Assembly: GCF_003337305.1 (NCBI RefSeq)
Contig: NZ_QPJO01000002.1
Span: 62,001 to 126,000 of the forward strand
Direction: 5' to 3'
Source of the DNA: Winogradskyella arenosi
GTDB taxonomy: Bacteria > Bacteroidota > Bacteroidia > Flavobacteriales > Flavobacteriaceae
DNA: 64,000 bases
Shown here: positions 34,764-43,640 of the stretch, piece after piece
Layout: each line of letters starts with the position of its first letter
Position numbering within the stretch: the first letter of the stretch is position 1
The notes under the pieces: generated by a model
What the model saw: only the letters and a program-made list of their open reading frames with translations
Databases searched by the model: none
What the model was told of the DNA's origin: nothing
Position numbers and translations under genes: made by a program

Positions 34764-35860
34764 TAAAATTTTTAGACATTCATAAAATTAATAACCGCTT
34801 TAAGGCTGAATTTCAGGCGTCATTTAGCAAATCTTTAGAGCAAGCCCACTTTGTGCTTGGCACTAACGTTAGTAATTTTGAAAATGAATTTGCCGCCTAC
34901 TGTGGTACCACATACTGTGTAGGTACCGGGAATGGTTTAGATGCCCTAACCCTTATTTTAAAAGGTTATATTGAAATAGGGAAGCTGAAAAAAGGCGATA
35001 AAGTGATGGTGCCAGCTAATACTTTTATAGCAACTATTTTATCGGTGTTGCATGCAGAATTAGTGCCTGTTCTCGTAGAACCTGATGCTGAAACCTACAC
35101 GATTCTTGTTGCCAAAGACCAATCGGTTTACAAAGAGGTCAAGGCCATTGTGATGGTGCATTTATACGGACAGCTAGCCGATGTTGAAAAGCTACAAGCA
35201 ATAGCAAAAACTTATAATTTGTTATTAATTGAAGATGCAGCTCAAGCTCATGGCGCCATAGCGACAAGTAATGGGCGTAAAGCTGGTAATCTTTCAGATG
35301 CAGCAGCTTTTAGTTTTTATCCAAGTAAAAATTTAGGAGCTTTAGGAGATGGTGGAGCGATAACCACTAGCGATGCCGAATTGGTAAAAGCCCTTAGGTT
35401 ATTGCGTAATTATGGAAGCCTTGTTAAATATACGCATCAAATTATAGGTTGTAATAGTCGCTTAGATGATATGCAAGCCGCTTTTTTAAGGATTAAGTTA
35501 AAGGCATTAGATGCCGATAACACTAGACGAAGAGCCCTAGCGAAAACCTATTTAAAGCAGATAAAGAACCCTAAAATTAAACTGCCATTTTATGATGGTT
35601 CGGAAAATCATGTGTTTTATGCCTTTGTTGTGGAAGTTGAAGATAGAGCTGATTTTTCAAACTATTTAAGTACTCATCATATTGAATGGCTAATTCATTA
35701 CCCAATTCCACCTCATAAACAGGAGGCATTAGCGACTTTTTCAGATTATATTTTACCATTAACTGAAAAGATTCATAAAAGAGTTATAAGTTTGCCTATC
35801 AGCCCCGTGATGAGTGATAAAGAGATTAAAAAGGTTATAGACGTTTTAAATACCTACTAA
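34760..35860 (+). CDS. fdtB: DegT/DnrJ/EryC1/StrS sugar aminotransferase (FdtB-like)
   Basis: 366 residues. The PLP lysine is Lys190 in FSFYPSKNLGALGDGGAI. Asp159 in LIEDAAQAHGA binds the pyridine nitrogen. NGLDALTLILKGY near 58 and YGSLVKYTHQIIGCNSRLDDMQAAFLRIKL near 225 complete the sugar-aminotransferase pattern. With the FdtA-like ketoisomerase at 40754 it should aminate a 3-keto-6-deoxyhexose bound to dTDP, giving dTDP-Fuc3N (or dTDP-Qui3N). FdtB and QdtB cannot be told apart by eye. ATG overlaps the previous gene by 4 bases. dTDP-glucose synthesis genes (rmlA, rmlB) are not in the window. Confidence 0.85.
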   Translation: MIKFLDIHKINNRFKAEFQASFSKSLEQAHFVLGTNVSNFENEFAAYCGTTYCVGTGNGLDALTLILKGYIEIGKLKKGDKVMVPANTFIATILSVLHAELVPVLVEPDAETYTILVAKDQSVYKEVKAIVMVHLYGQLADVEKLQAIAKTYNLLLIEDAAQAHGAIATSNGRKAGNLSDAAAFSFYPSKNLGALGDGGAITTSDAELVKALRLLRNYGSLVKYTHQIIGCNSRLDDMQAAFLRIKLKALDADNTRRRALAKTYLKQIKNPKIKLPFYDGSENHVFYAFVVEVEDRADFSNYLSTHHIEWLIHYPIPPHKQEALATFSDYILPLTEKIHKRVISLPISPVMSDKEIKKVIDVLNTY

Positions 35861-37171
35861 TTGAAAAAGTTTTTTAATTATATAAATACTGAGGTTTTAA
35901 TTAAAGCAGCAAATTTAAATATGGCTAATATTAGCCTTAAAATTGTTGCTGGAATTTTAATTTCTAAATTTATTGCCATCTATATCGGTGCACCCGGGAT
36001 GGCGTTAATTGGAAACTTACGTAATTTCTTTAGTGCTTTACAATCTTTATCCATTTCCGGACTTTATAAAGGGGTGGTTAAATATGTAAGTCAAGTTAAA
36101 AATGATGCTGTAGAGCTCACCAAAGTACTTTCTACTGTTTTTTATATTGGATTCTTTTCATCTTCAATTTTAGCACTTCTTTGTTATTATAACGCAGAGT
36201 CCATTAATAATCTCATTTTTTCAGAGCAATATAATTATACCTATATCATAAAGACTTTAGCCATAGTTTTGCCTTTTTATGCGCTAAACATGTTCACCTT
36301 TTCTATTATGAATGGGTTCTCTAAGCACAAATACCTGTTGCTTATTAATATTCTAGGGCAGGTACTGGGGTTATTAGTAACCTTACTTTTAATACGTCAA
36401 GAAAATATTGATGGTGCGTTATTAGCCATTGTTATTACTCCGGCTCTAAACCTCCTTATTACTATTGTAGGGATTGCGTTTAGGCGCAGTCTTATGGCCT
36501 GTATTAAAATTACCCAGATTAGCATTTCAGTAATAAAAAAATTAAGCCCTTATATGTTTATGGCTTTAGTGGGCTCTATTGCTTTACCAATTGTAATGAT
36601 TACCATTAGAAATTATTTAATTACTGAGGTAGGCGTTAAATCAGCAGGCTATTGGACGGCGATGACACGGGTATCGGACTACTATCTCATGTTTTTTAAC
36701 TCCTTAATGGCACTTTATATTCTTCCTCGATTCTCAGAAATCAACACTAAAAAGGAATTTAGAAGAGAGATTTTTAGTTTTTATAAAAGCATAATGCCGG
36801 CCTTTTTGGTGCTCCTCTTAATCATTTATTTAAGCCGATCGTTATTAATTACCATTTTGTTTACGGAAGATTTTAGACCTGTTGAAGAGCTTTTTGGATA
36901 CCAAATATTAGGAGATATTGCACGCGTACTCTCTTTAGTAATTGCCTATCAATTTTTAGCCAAACGCATGTTTACCCATTTTTTAATTCTAGAGATTTTC
37001 CTATTTGTTATCAAGTATGTTTCTAGTATTTATCTTATCGATTCCTTTGGTGTCAAGGGAGCTGTAATGGGGCATTGTCTTAGTTATATTATGTATTTCG
37101 GTATCATTTTACTGCTCTTTAGTAGCTCGTTATTTGGAGTTATTGGTGAAGAAGGTGTAGACGATTTTTAA
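35861..37171 (+). CDS. O-antigen/polysaccharide flippase, first of a tandem pair (Wzx-like)
   Basis: 436 residues with about twelve membrane segments. It starts at a TTG directly after the fdtB stop, with no spacer. That start gives KKFFNYINTEVLIKAANLNMANISLKI, which aligns with the start of the next gene. The family core GAPGMALIGNLRNFFSALQSLSISGLYKGVVKYVSQ is at about 43-78 and matches GEAGIASIGQLRNLIAML...NGVVKYVSE in the next gene. WzxE/O-antigen translocase proteins flip lipid-linked repeat units across the inner membrane. Overall similarity across the pair shows an old duplication. Confidence 0.85.
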   Translation: MKKFFNYINTEVLIKAANLNMANISLKIVAGILISKFIAIYIGAPGMALIGNLRNFFSALQSLSISGLYKGVVKYVSQVKNDAVELTKVLSTVFYIGFFSSSILALLCYYNAESINNLIFSEQYNYTYIIKTLAIVLPFYALNMFTFSIMNGFSKHKYLLLINILGQVLGLLVTLLLIRQENIDGALLAIVITPALNLLITIVGIAFRRSLMACIKITQISISVIKKLSPYMFMALVGSIALPIVMITIRNYLITEVGVKSAGYWTAMTRVSDYYLMFFNSLMALYILPRFSEINTKKEFRREIFSFYKSIMPAFLVLLLIIYLSRSLLITILFTEDFRPVEELFGYQILGDIARVLSLVIAYQFLAKRMFTHFLILEIFLFVIKYVSSIYLIDSFGVKGAVMGHCLSYIMYFGIILLLFSSSLFGVIGEEGVDDF

Positions 37172-37181
37172 ATTAAGCTCC

Positions 37182-38465
37182 GTGAAACTTCCAAAATTCA
37201 TTAGCAGTAATACCGTTCTTAAAATTACCTCGCTAAATGCTGTGGTAATCGGGATTAGATTAGTGGTCTCCGCATTTATACAACGCTTACTGGCCGTTAT
37301 GGTTGGAGAAGCCGGTATTGCCAGCATAGGGCAGTTAAGAAATCTAATTGCCATGTTAACGAGCACCTCGACTTTGGGGGCATTTAATGGCGTGGTAAAG
37401 TATGTTTCAGAATTTAGAGACAGGCCGTCAGAACTTCATAAAATATTTTCTACCGTTATCGTTTTTGGGCTGATAGGAACTTTGGGGTCTTCAGCAATAT
37501 TATTTTTTTGCGCATCGTATTTGTCAGACTATCTATTTGGGACTTTAGATCAGGTATATCTGTTTTATTTACTCGGAGTGATTGTGCCGTTTATAGCTAT
37601 GGGGCGTTTGGTTCATGCTGTGGTAAGTGGTTTATCGGATTATAAAAGGTATGCAAAAATAGAATTGTTAAGCTACCTTTTAGGGACGCTTGCCTTAGTG
37701 ATAGGATTATATAAGTCAGACTTAAATGGGGTGTTAATTGCTATTGCTATTGCTCCAATTATACAATTAGTGGTCTTGATTTTTGTTTTCGGAAAAACCC
37801 TTACCACTTATCTGAAATTTAGGTCCATTTCATTAAGCCTTGTATATAAAAATAAATTATTGGCCTTTACACTGATGTCTTTTATTTCTACGTTTTTTCT
37901 GAATTATGTAGAACTCAATATAAGAACCTTAGTCGCTGATGAAATCAATGTTAATGAAGCCGGGTATTGGACGGCCGTTACGTTTATTTCTAAGAACTAT
38001 ATGGTATTCGCCACCGGTCTTTTTACCTTATATGTATTGCCAAAATTTGCGAGTATCCATACCAAGCAGGACTTTATAGATGAGGTGCTTAATATCTATA
38101 AAACCATTCTGCCTATTTTTGGTTTAGGGATGGTTTTGGTGTATCTCTTTAGAGGACTGATTATCCAATTAATCTATCCTGAATTTACCGGCATGGAGCC
38201 CTTGTTTAAATGGCAATTGTTAGGGGATTTCTTTAGATTGGCCTCACTGATCTTATCGCATCAATTTTTAGCAAAGCGTATGGTTAAAAGTTTTGTGCTG
38301 ACTGAAGTGATTTCCTTAGGCTTGTTTTTTGGCCTGTCTAAGCTATTTATTCCTTTTTATGGAACGGAAGGTGTGGTGTTAGCTCATTTTGTGCGCTATA
38401 TCATTTACTTACTATTAGTGGTATTTGTCGTCCGAAACTATTATAGTACTAAAAATAAGGCCTAA
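37182..38465 (+). CDS. O-antigen/polysaccharide flippase, second of a tandem pair (Wzx-like)
   Basis: 427 residues, GTG start, 10 bases after its paralogue. The shared blocks are GEAGIASIGQLRNLIAML near 37-54, FNGVVKYVSEFRD, EAGYWTAVTFISKNYMVFATGLFTLYVLPKFASI in the middle (first copy: KSAGYWTAMTRVSDYYLMFFNSLMALYILPRF) and FKWQLLGDFFRLASLILSHQFLAKRM near the end (first copy: FGYQILGDIARVLSLVIAYQFLAKRM). It has about twelve membrane segments. Two flippases in a row may serve two different lipid-linked glycans, or act together. No Wzy polymerase is recognised in the window. Confidence 0.85.
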   Translation: MKLPKFISSNTVLKITSLNAVVIGIRLVVSAFIQRLLAVMVGEAGIASIGQLRNLIAMLTSTSTLGAFNGVVKYVSEFRDRPSELHKIFSTVIVFGLIGTLGSSAILFFCASYLSDYLFGTLDQVYLFYLLGVIVPFIAMGRLVHAVVSGLSDYKRYAKIELLSYLLGTLALVIGLYKSDLNGVLIAIAIAPIIQLVVLIFVFGKTLTTYLKFRSISLSLVYKNKLLAFTLMSFISTFFLNYVELNIRTLVADEINVNEAGYWTAVTFISKNYMVFATGLFTLYVLPKFASIHTKQDFIDEVLNIYKTILPIFGLGMVLVYLFRGLIIQLIYPEFTGMEPLFKWQLLGDFFRLASLILSHQFLAKRMVKSFVLTEVISLGLFFGLSKLFIPFYGTEGVVLAHFVRYIIYLLLVVFVVRNYYSTKNKA

Positions 38466-38469
38466 TAGA

Positions 38470-39615
38470 TTACTTAATCTGTTCCTGCCAAGTTTTAAGG
38501 TAAGCTTTTGCGCAAGAAATATGGTCATGATGTCGAGCAACAAACGCTCGAGATTGTTTAGAGATCTCAGTAATTTTTTCTGGATGTTGAATAAGCCATT
38601 CTAATTTTTGGGCGATGTCTTCGGCATCTGGTAGGGCGTTTATAGCCACAGTATCTTCTTCAATATTAAAATAATCTAACCACTCTTGCTCGGCCCCGGT
38701 AAACACAACTTTACCTTTAGCCATGGCTTCTAAGGCATTAAAGCCTTGGTCGTATGCATATACTTGATCGAGTAAAATATGGGCTTTATCAAAGCTTCGT
38801 ATATAATCTTTATAAGGAAGGTTTTTAGCCACTATGACTTCAACTTTATCAGGATATTTTTCAGTGATAATTTTTAAAGCCGCATCAAAAATATCATTGC
38901 CTTTTTTATAATAGTTAAAAGTATTGATCCCATGAAAGATGACAATCTTATCTTCAATTTTAGGGGGTTGGTACTGCAGAAGACTCAAATTAATAGCATG
39001 CGGAATCATCCCTAAATATTTTGTGTGACCGATTAAGGGAATATGATAATCCAAATCGTTAGAAATAACGCCTTTAATCGACTTAAAAATCTCATGATGC
39101 AAACTGATATGGCCTTCTGTTAAGTAACTTAAAGCAGGTGAGAAGTCTTTTTTAGAACCTTTATTTTCAAAATAAGGAGTCAAAATAGAGTATCTAAATT
39201 TTTTGTCATAAGCATAACGAACACTCGGGTAGTCTAAACCTGCAGAAAGTAAAAACACATTTTTATTCCAAGCTTTTAGCCAATTAAAAATGTCTAATTG
39301 GTCGCTTCGCTTAAAGTCAAACGGTGCTTCGTTGATAAACTGAACAAGGTCGTAATCAGACAAAAGGTGTTTCTTCGATTTAATTTGGCGCTTAATAGAA
39401 ACCGCAGTAAGATCTATATGGAACAATCGATTAATTAAGTTTCTAAATTTCTTTCTGTAAAAAGAGGTGTAAGGATTAACAATTTCAACATCAACATCGA
39501 CTTTTTTAAAGCCATCTCTAGTGCTTACAAGTATGGCTTCGTGCCCAAGAGCTTCAAGCCCTTGCTTTATATTCCATTGCGCTCTATTGAATTCACCAAA
39601 TAGTAAAACTTTCAT
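38470..39615 (-). CDS. Glycosyltransferase, GT-B fold (family 4-like)
   Basis: 381 residues. The N-terminal domain starts MKVLLFGEFNRAQWNIKQGLEALGHEAILVS, a typical GT-B first strand and helix. The C-terminal domain has KIVIFHGINTFNYYKKGNDIFDAALKII, VEVIVAKNLPYKDYIRSFDKAHILLDQVYAYDQGFNALEAMAKGKVVFTGAEQEWL and a final VARHHDHISCAKAYLKTW. The segment GFNALEAMAKGKVV corresponds to the nucleotide-sugar EX7E region. It is on the strand opposite to its neighbours, with its stop 4 bases from the flippase stop. Donor and acceptor are unknown. Confidence 0.8.
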   Translation of the reverse strand: MKVLLFGEFNRAQWNIKQGLEALGHEAILVSTRDGFKKVDVDVEIVNPYTSFYRKKFRNLINRLFHIDLTAVSIKRQIKSKKHLLSDYDLVQFINEAPFDFKRSDQLDIFNWLKAWNKNVFLLSAGLDYPSVRYAYDKKFRYSILTPYFENKGSKKDFSPALSYLTEGHISLHHEIFKSIKGVISNDLDYHIPLIGHTKYLGMIPHAINLSLLQYQPPKIEDKIVIFHGINTFNYYKKGNDIFDAALKIITEKYPDKVEVIVAKNLPYKDYIRSFDKAHILLDQVYAYDQGFNALEAMAKGKVVFTGAEQEWLDYFNIEEDTVAINALPDAEDIAQKLEWLIQHPEKITEISKQSRAFVARHHDHISCAKAYLKTWQEQIK

Positions 39616-39653
39616 TTATTGAGGTTTCATTTAATATCTTTACCACTTAAATA

Positions 39654-40754
39654 ATGGATATGCAAAGTAATCATAAAAAAAGAATTTGTATTGTCTCGCG
39701 CTCACTTAGTGAAGGTGGTGCCGATAGAGTGGCAGCAATGCAATCTGTTTTTTTGACTGATTTAGGGTATGAGGTTTTCGTGGTAAGCATACTTAATAGT
39801 ATAAAATATCCGTACCGCGGAAAACTCCTGAATTTAGGTGCTATAAAGGAACAAGATGATACGCGTTTGGGCCGTTTTAAGCGCTTGCTCATTTTAAAAA
39901 AGTTTTTAAATCACAATGCGATAGACCTTGTTATTGACCATCGTGTGAGATGCAAAGCTTTTTCAGAATATATTATTTCTGGATTGATATACCCGAAAGC
40001 CACAATTTATATGGTGCATAATTATACCATTAACCGCTATTTTCCACCGTTTAAATGGTTAACGAAACTGAGTTATGGCAGAAGTAAAAAAATAGTTGCG
40101 GTCTCTGATCATATTAAAAATAAGGTTGAAGCGTACTATAATTTTAAGCAGGTACAAACCATTTATAATCCCGTGGATTTTGAATATTTAAATCAGTTAA
40201 AAACCCAAGCTATTACCGCTTCAGATTCGTTTATTTTTTGGTACGGTCGTTTTGAAGAGAAGCAAAAAAATGTGAGTCTTTTAGTTGAAGCTTACAGTAA
40301 ATCTCAACTTTCAAAAAAAGGAATTAAACTTTTACTGATGGGACAAGGGAAGGATAAGCAAAAAATAGAAACGCTTATTCACACTTTAGGGCTTCAGGAT
40401 CATATTGAGGTTTTACCGTTTTCAAAGAATCCTTTCGCCTATATTTATCAATCTAAATTCACCGTATTAACCAGTCATTATGAGGGTTTTCCTATGACAG
40501 TTTTAGAATCTCTAGCCTGTGAAATTCCGGTGGTCAGTGTTAAGTATAAAAATTATGAAGATGGCGTTATTAAACATGAATTTAACGGCTTGTTGGTAGA
40601 AAACTATAATGCTAAGGCTTTAGGAAATGCATTTAATCGTTTTATTGATGACGAAAAATTATATCTTCGCTGCAAGGCCAATACTAAAAAGAGTGTCGGC
40701 TCTTTTTCGGTAGAGAGCATCTCTAAACAATGGCAAAATTTAATTGATAATTAA
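39654..40754 (+). CDS. Glycosyltransferase family 4
   Basis: 366 residues. The N-terminal domain opens RICIVSRSLSEGGADRVAAMQSVFLTDLGYEVFVVS with the GGA acceptor loop. The C-terminal donor domain has FIFWYGRFEEKQKNVSLLVEAY, LLMGQGKDKQKIETLIHTLGLQDHIEVLPFSKNPFAYIYQSKFTVLTSHYEGFPMTVLESLACEIPVVSV, containing the EX7E motif (EGFPMTVLE). It is divergent from the previous GT (38 bases apart). Its stop overlaps the ATG of the FdtA-like gene by one base (TAATG), so the two are translationally coupled. It could add the 3-amino sugar or a neighbouring residue of the glycan. Confidence 0.88.
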   Translation: MDMQSNHKKRICIVSRSLSEGGADRVAAMQSVFLTDLGYEVFVVSILNSIKYPYRGKLLNLGAIKEQDDTRLGRFKRLLILKKFLNHNAIDLVIDHRVRCKAFSEYIISGLIYPKATIYMVHNYTINRYFPPFKWLTKLSYGRSKKIVAVSDHIKNKVEAYYNFKQVQTIYNPVDFEYLNQLKTQAITASDSFIFWYGRFEEKQKNVSLLVEAYSKSQLSKKGIKLLLMGQGKDKQKIETLIHTLGLQDHIEVLPFSKNPFAYIYQSKFTVLTSHYEGFPMTVLESLACEIPVVSVKYKNYEDGVIKHEFNGLLVENYNAKALGNAFNRFIDDEKLYLRCKANTKKSVGSFSVESISKQWQNLIDN

Positions 40755-41164
40755 TGGGTACCACAATTAACGATGTAGCTATTCTTGAAGTTCCAAGAGT
40801 TCATGATGAACGCGGTTTATTAGCGGTTATAGAAAAAGACACAATTCCTTTTAAAATTGAACGCGTCTATTACTTGTACGATGTGCCATCGGATGCGTTT
40901 AGGGGTGGCCATGCGCATAAGGAATTGTACCAATTAATTATTCCACTTTCCGGAAGCTTTGATGTTTTAATTAAGGATGGGGAGCGCAGTAAAACGATCA
41001 ACCTTAATAAGCCACATAAAGGCTTGTTGCTCGTTCCAGGAATTTGGAGAGAGATTGATAATTTTTCTTCAGGATGCGTCTGCTTAGTCTTAGCTTCTAA
41101 AGAATACGATGAGTTAGATTATATTAGAGAATTCAATGCTTTTTTAAGCTTTAAAAAGTCTTAA
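40754..41164 (+). CDS. fdtA: Sugar 3,4-ketoisomerase, WxcM-like cupin (FdtA-like)
   Basis: 136 residues, a single cupin. VPRVHDERGLLAVIEKD near 14 and AFRGGHAHKELYQLIIPLSG at 49-67 contain the catalytic His53 and His55. YDELDYIREFNAFL ends the fold. FdtA/QdtA enzymes convert dTDP-4-keto-6-deoxyglucose to the 3-keto isomer, which FdtB then aminates. FdtA (galacto product) and QdtA (gluco product) differ by few residues and I cannot separate them by reading. The coupled upstream GT and the FdtB gene 5 kb away belong to the same locus. Its 3' end overlaps the convergent GT2 gene by 21 bases. Confidence 0.88.
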   Translation: MGTTINDVAILEVPRVHDERGLLAVIEKDTIPFKIERVYYLYDVPSDAFRGGHAHKELYQLIIPLSGSFDVLIKDGERSKTINLNKPHKGLLLVPGIWREIDNFSSGCVCLVLASKEYDELDYIREFNAFLSFKKS

Positions 41165-42082
41165 GTAAATCGAATTATTTACCACGTAAGGTCTAACCGT
41201 ATTGAGGAGCCTTAATAGGCCTGTGGGCATTTGTAATAACAGCTTTTGTTTCTTGGTTAAATTACTGAAATCTATGGTATTTTGAGTTTGCTTAGACAAG
41301 GTGCTTTCTCCGTTTATTTTTGTTCTTAAGGCCAAACCATAACGCTTTAAATCTAAATAGCGTTTTAGACTTTTGTTGGTGGCTTCAACCGTTTGGTACG
41401 CATTTAAAAATTGAAAACGTACCCCATTTAATTCACCTTTAGATAAACTATCACTTATAGACCTATTATAGCACATGGTTATTTGCGGATGAAAAACAAT
41501 GGCCTGCTTTAAGGCTATGCGAATCCATAAATCTAAATCTTGCCCTGTAGTGTAAGCGGTGTTAAATCCTCCAAAATCTAAAAATGTTTTTTTAGAGAGT
41601 GCCGCTGCTGAAGTCCAAATGATTGTGTCCTTCATGCTTGCCTTAAAAAAATCGGTAACAATACAAGGCTGTGTGGCGTAATTAAAGTTAAATTGTGCGG
41701 GCTGTACCACACTATTATTGTAATTAATTTCGTAATTATTACCATAAAGTCCAGCATTAGGAAAGGCCTCTATGCTTTCCCTAAGACATTGTAAATGCTC
41801 AGGTTTCCATAAATCATCAGCATCTAAAAAAGCGAGGTAGTCCCCTTCAGCCTTATCCACAGCATGATTTCGAGCACTGCTCACTCCAGAATTTTGCTGA
41901 TGGTAGAGCTTTATTTTATCTGAAGAATAACCTTCAACCACTGCTGCACTAGCATCGGTTGAGCCATCATTTACAATGATAATTTCAAAGTCTTTATAAT
42001 TTTGATTTAAGACACTTTCTAAACATGCTACTATATATTTTGCTTTGTTATATAGCGGAATAATAACAGAAAAAAAGGGCAT
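41144..42082 (-). CDS. Glycosyltransferase family 2
   Basis: 312 residues. GT-A fold with FFSVIIPLYNKAKYIVACLESVLNQNYKDFEIIIVNDGSTDAS at 3-45, the DXD-like site GDYLAFLDADDLWKPEHLQ near 81-99, and YTTGQDLDLWIRIALKQ (the ED/QDxDLW acceptor helix) near 176. The donor is unknown. It begins one base after the KpsS/LipB-like gene stop, so the two form a minus-strand pair. Its end overlaps the convergent fdtA gene by 21 bases. Confidence 0.92.
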   Translation of the reverse strand: MPFFSVIIPLYNKAKYIVACLESVLNQNYKDFEIIIVNDGSTDASAAVVEGYSSDKIKLYHQQNSGVSSARNHAVDKAEGDYLAFLDADDLWKPEHLQCLRESIEAFPNAGLYGNNYEINYNNSVVQPAQFNFNYATQPCIVTDFFKASMKDTIIWTSAAALSKKTFLDFGGFNTAYTTGQDLDLWIRIALKQAIVFHPQITMCYNRSISDSLSKGELNGVRFQFLNAYQTVEATNKSLKRYLDLKRYGLALRTKINGESTLSKQTQNTIDFSNLTKKQKLLLQMPTGLLRLLNTVRPYVVNNSIYLRLFKA

Positions 42083-42083
42083 A

Positions 42084-43379
42084 TTACTTATCGTTTAAAA
42101 GGTGTTGTGCTATCGTTTTTGTAGACTTTAGGTGTTGGTCTGTAATTCCGCCTTGCAATAATACACTATTATACAACGCCGTTTTAAAAGTATCAATTTT
42201 TAGGGGATCAGGCTTGTGATTCATCGCCTTTTCTAAAAGTTCTACTAAAGCTGTTTTTTCCTTTAGTTTTAGGCAGACTTCAGAATTATCATAGAACGCA
42301 TTGCCTAAGACCACAACGGTTTTACCATAAAAAATGGCTTCAAGACCTACGGTAGAATTATTAACCACTACAAATTTAGAACTTTCAATACTGCCTTTTA
42401 ACGAGCTTATATTATCGATACGAATGTGATGATCCTTGACCAATTGATAGAGTGACGCTTCATATTTACCCACAAAAAGCGGGTGCTCTCTAATAACCAA
42501 ATCCGTATTCTTGGGTAAGGCAGCATAGACACTAGAAACAATATCTGTATGAGATTTAAAATGTGGACTGTGATAAATCATGTTAACATCTAGCGGAACC
42601 TGTAGAATTAACAAGACCATCGGTTTTTCTGTATGCAGTGTTGTATCTGGATTTTTTCGTTTTGCTCTATAGCTGTTTAAGTCGGTATACTTTACATCGG
42701 GCGGATAAATTTTGGTCTTTTGTAAGCTGTACATAAGCGCCATATCTAAAGCACGATATATTGGAGAACGGCGGTATTTTTTAGGTGCTTGTTGTACTTC
42801 CGTCTTTTTAGGAGTTTTTGTGTTTTCTAAATTTAAGGCTTGTTCACGGAAACTAATATTTGCGTTAACGCCCTTATGATCAAAAAACGTGGTATTAAAG
42901 GGGCCTTGTTCAATATAATAGACTTTAATCTGCTTTAATTGCGCTAAGGCAATAGCGATTTCAATAGACATTCTAGAATCCCCGAGGCATATGAGATAAT
43001 CGGGTTGTTCAGTATTAAAAATATGATCAATAAGATCGATATAGGCTAAGGCCTGAAGCTGTAAGTCTTGTTGTGACGTGCTTTTATTTAGAGCCACGTG
43101 AAATTTACAAAAGTCTTTAAATTTTAAACCCTTGTAGGTCTTGGTTGTCGACAGGAGGTTTAGATATTTTTGTCTATGTTTTAAGGCATTAAACCAAGAT
43201 GTAACCGGAATCCAATTGCTATGTTTTAAGCGTAATAGTGCATACAAAAATCCACTTAAATAGATGCTGTACATTTTAAAATTTACCGTTTCTGAAGGAC
43301 GATTAGCTTTAAGCTGCTTTTCAATATCTAAATAGAATCTAGAATGTTTGTCAAATGTACTGAAGCTAATGACTTTCAT
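42084..43379 (-). CDS. Capsule polysaccharide protein, KpsS/LipB-like
   Basis: 431 residues. The C-terminal half has the Capsule_synth (Pfam PF05159-like) features: LILQVPLDVNMIYHSPHF, LVIREHPLFVGKYEASL with REHP, and FVVVNNSTVGLEAIFYGKTVVVLGNAFYDNSEVCLKL (NSTVGLEA..GK.VV.LG.AFY). The N-terminal half has DYLICLGDSRMSIEIAIALAQLKQIKVYYIEQGPFNTTFF. Characterised relatives KpsC and KpsS are KDO transferases that build the lipid linker of capsules. kdsA is also in this window, though 14 kb away. This protein is a single-module form. It is first in the minus-strand pair with the GT2 gene. Confidence 0.8.
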   Translation of the reverse strand: MKVISFSTFDKHSRFYLDIEKQLKANRPSETVNFKMYSIYLSGFLYALLRLKHSNWIPVTSWFNALKHRQKYLNLLSTTKTYKGLKFKDFCKFHVALNKSTSQQDLQLQALAYIDLIDHIFNTEQPDYLICLGDSRMSIEIAIALAQLKQIKVYYIEQGPFNTTFFDHKGVNANISFREQALNLENTKTPKKTEVQQAPKKYRRSPIYRALDMALMYSLQKTKIYPPDVKYTDLNSYRAKRKNPDTTLHTEKPMVLLILQVPLDVNMIYHSPHFKSHTDIVSSVYAALPKNTDLVIREHPLFVGKYEASLYQLVKDHHIRIDNISSLKGSIESSKFVVVNNSTVGLEAIFYGKTVVVLGNAFYDNSEVCLKLKEKTALVELLEKAMNHKPDPLKIDTFKTALYNSVLLQGGITDQHLKSTKTIAQHLLNDK

Positions 43380-43640
43380 GAACGCTCAAAGTTAATAGGG
43401 TATTTTAATGATATACAAAGTAATTAAATTATAAATGACTCTGAAATACAATGTTTAAATGTATTAAGGAATACACTGATGTCGTTATACGGATGAACAA
43501 GCATTACCTTTTATGTGGAAGGTAGATTGATGTTTTTTAGCATGAATGTATTTTGAAGTTAATTAGAGCCATTCCATCCTTTATAGATCACCAAATATCG
43601 TGGTCGTCCAAAGGAAGATTCTTATTGATAAAAACTAGGT

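Noticed and set aside
31414..43379. Genomic island acquired by transfer
   Set aside because: Mixed strand use and gene content suit a variable polysaccharide locus, but there is no integrase, attachment repeat or tRNA at its edges to support a mobile island.
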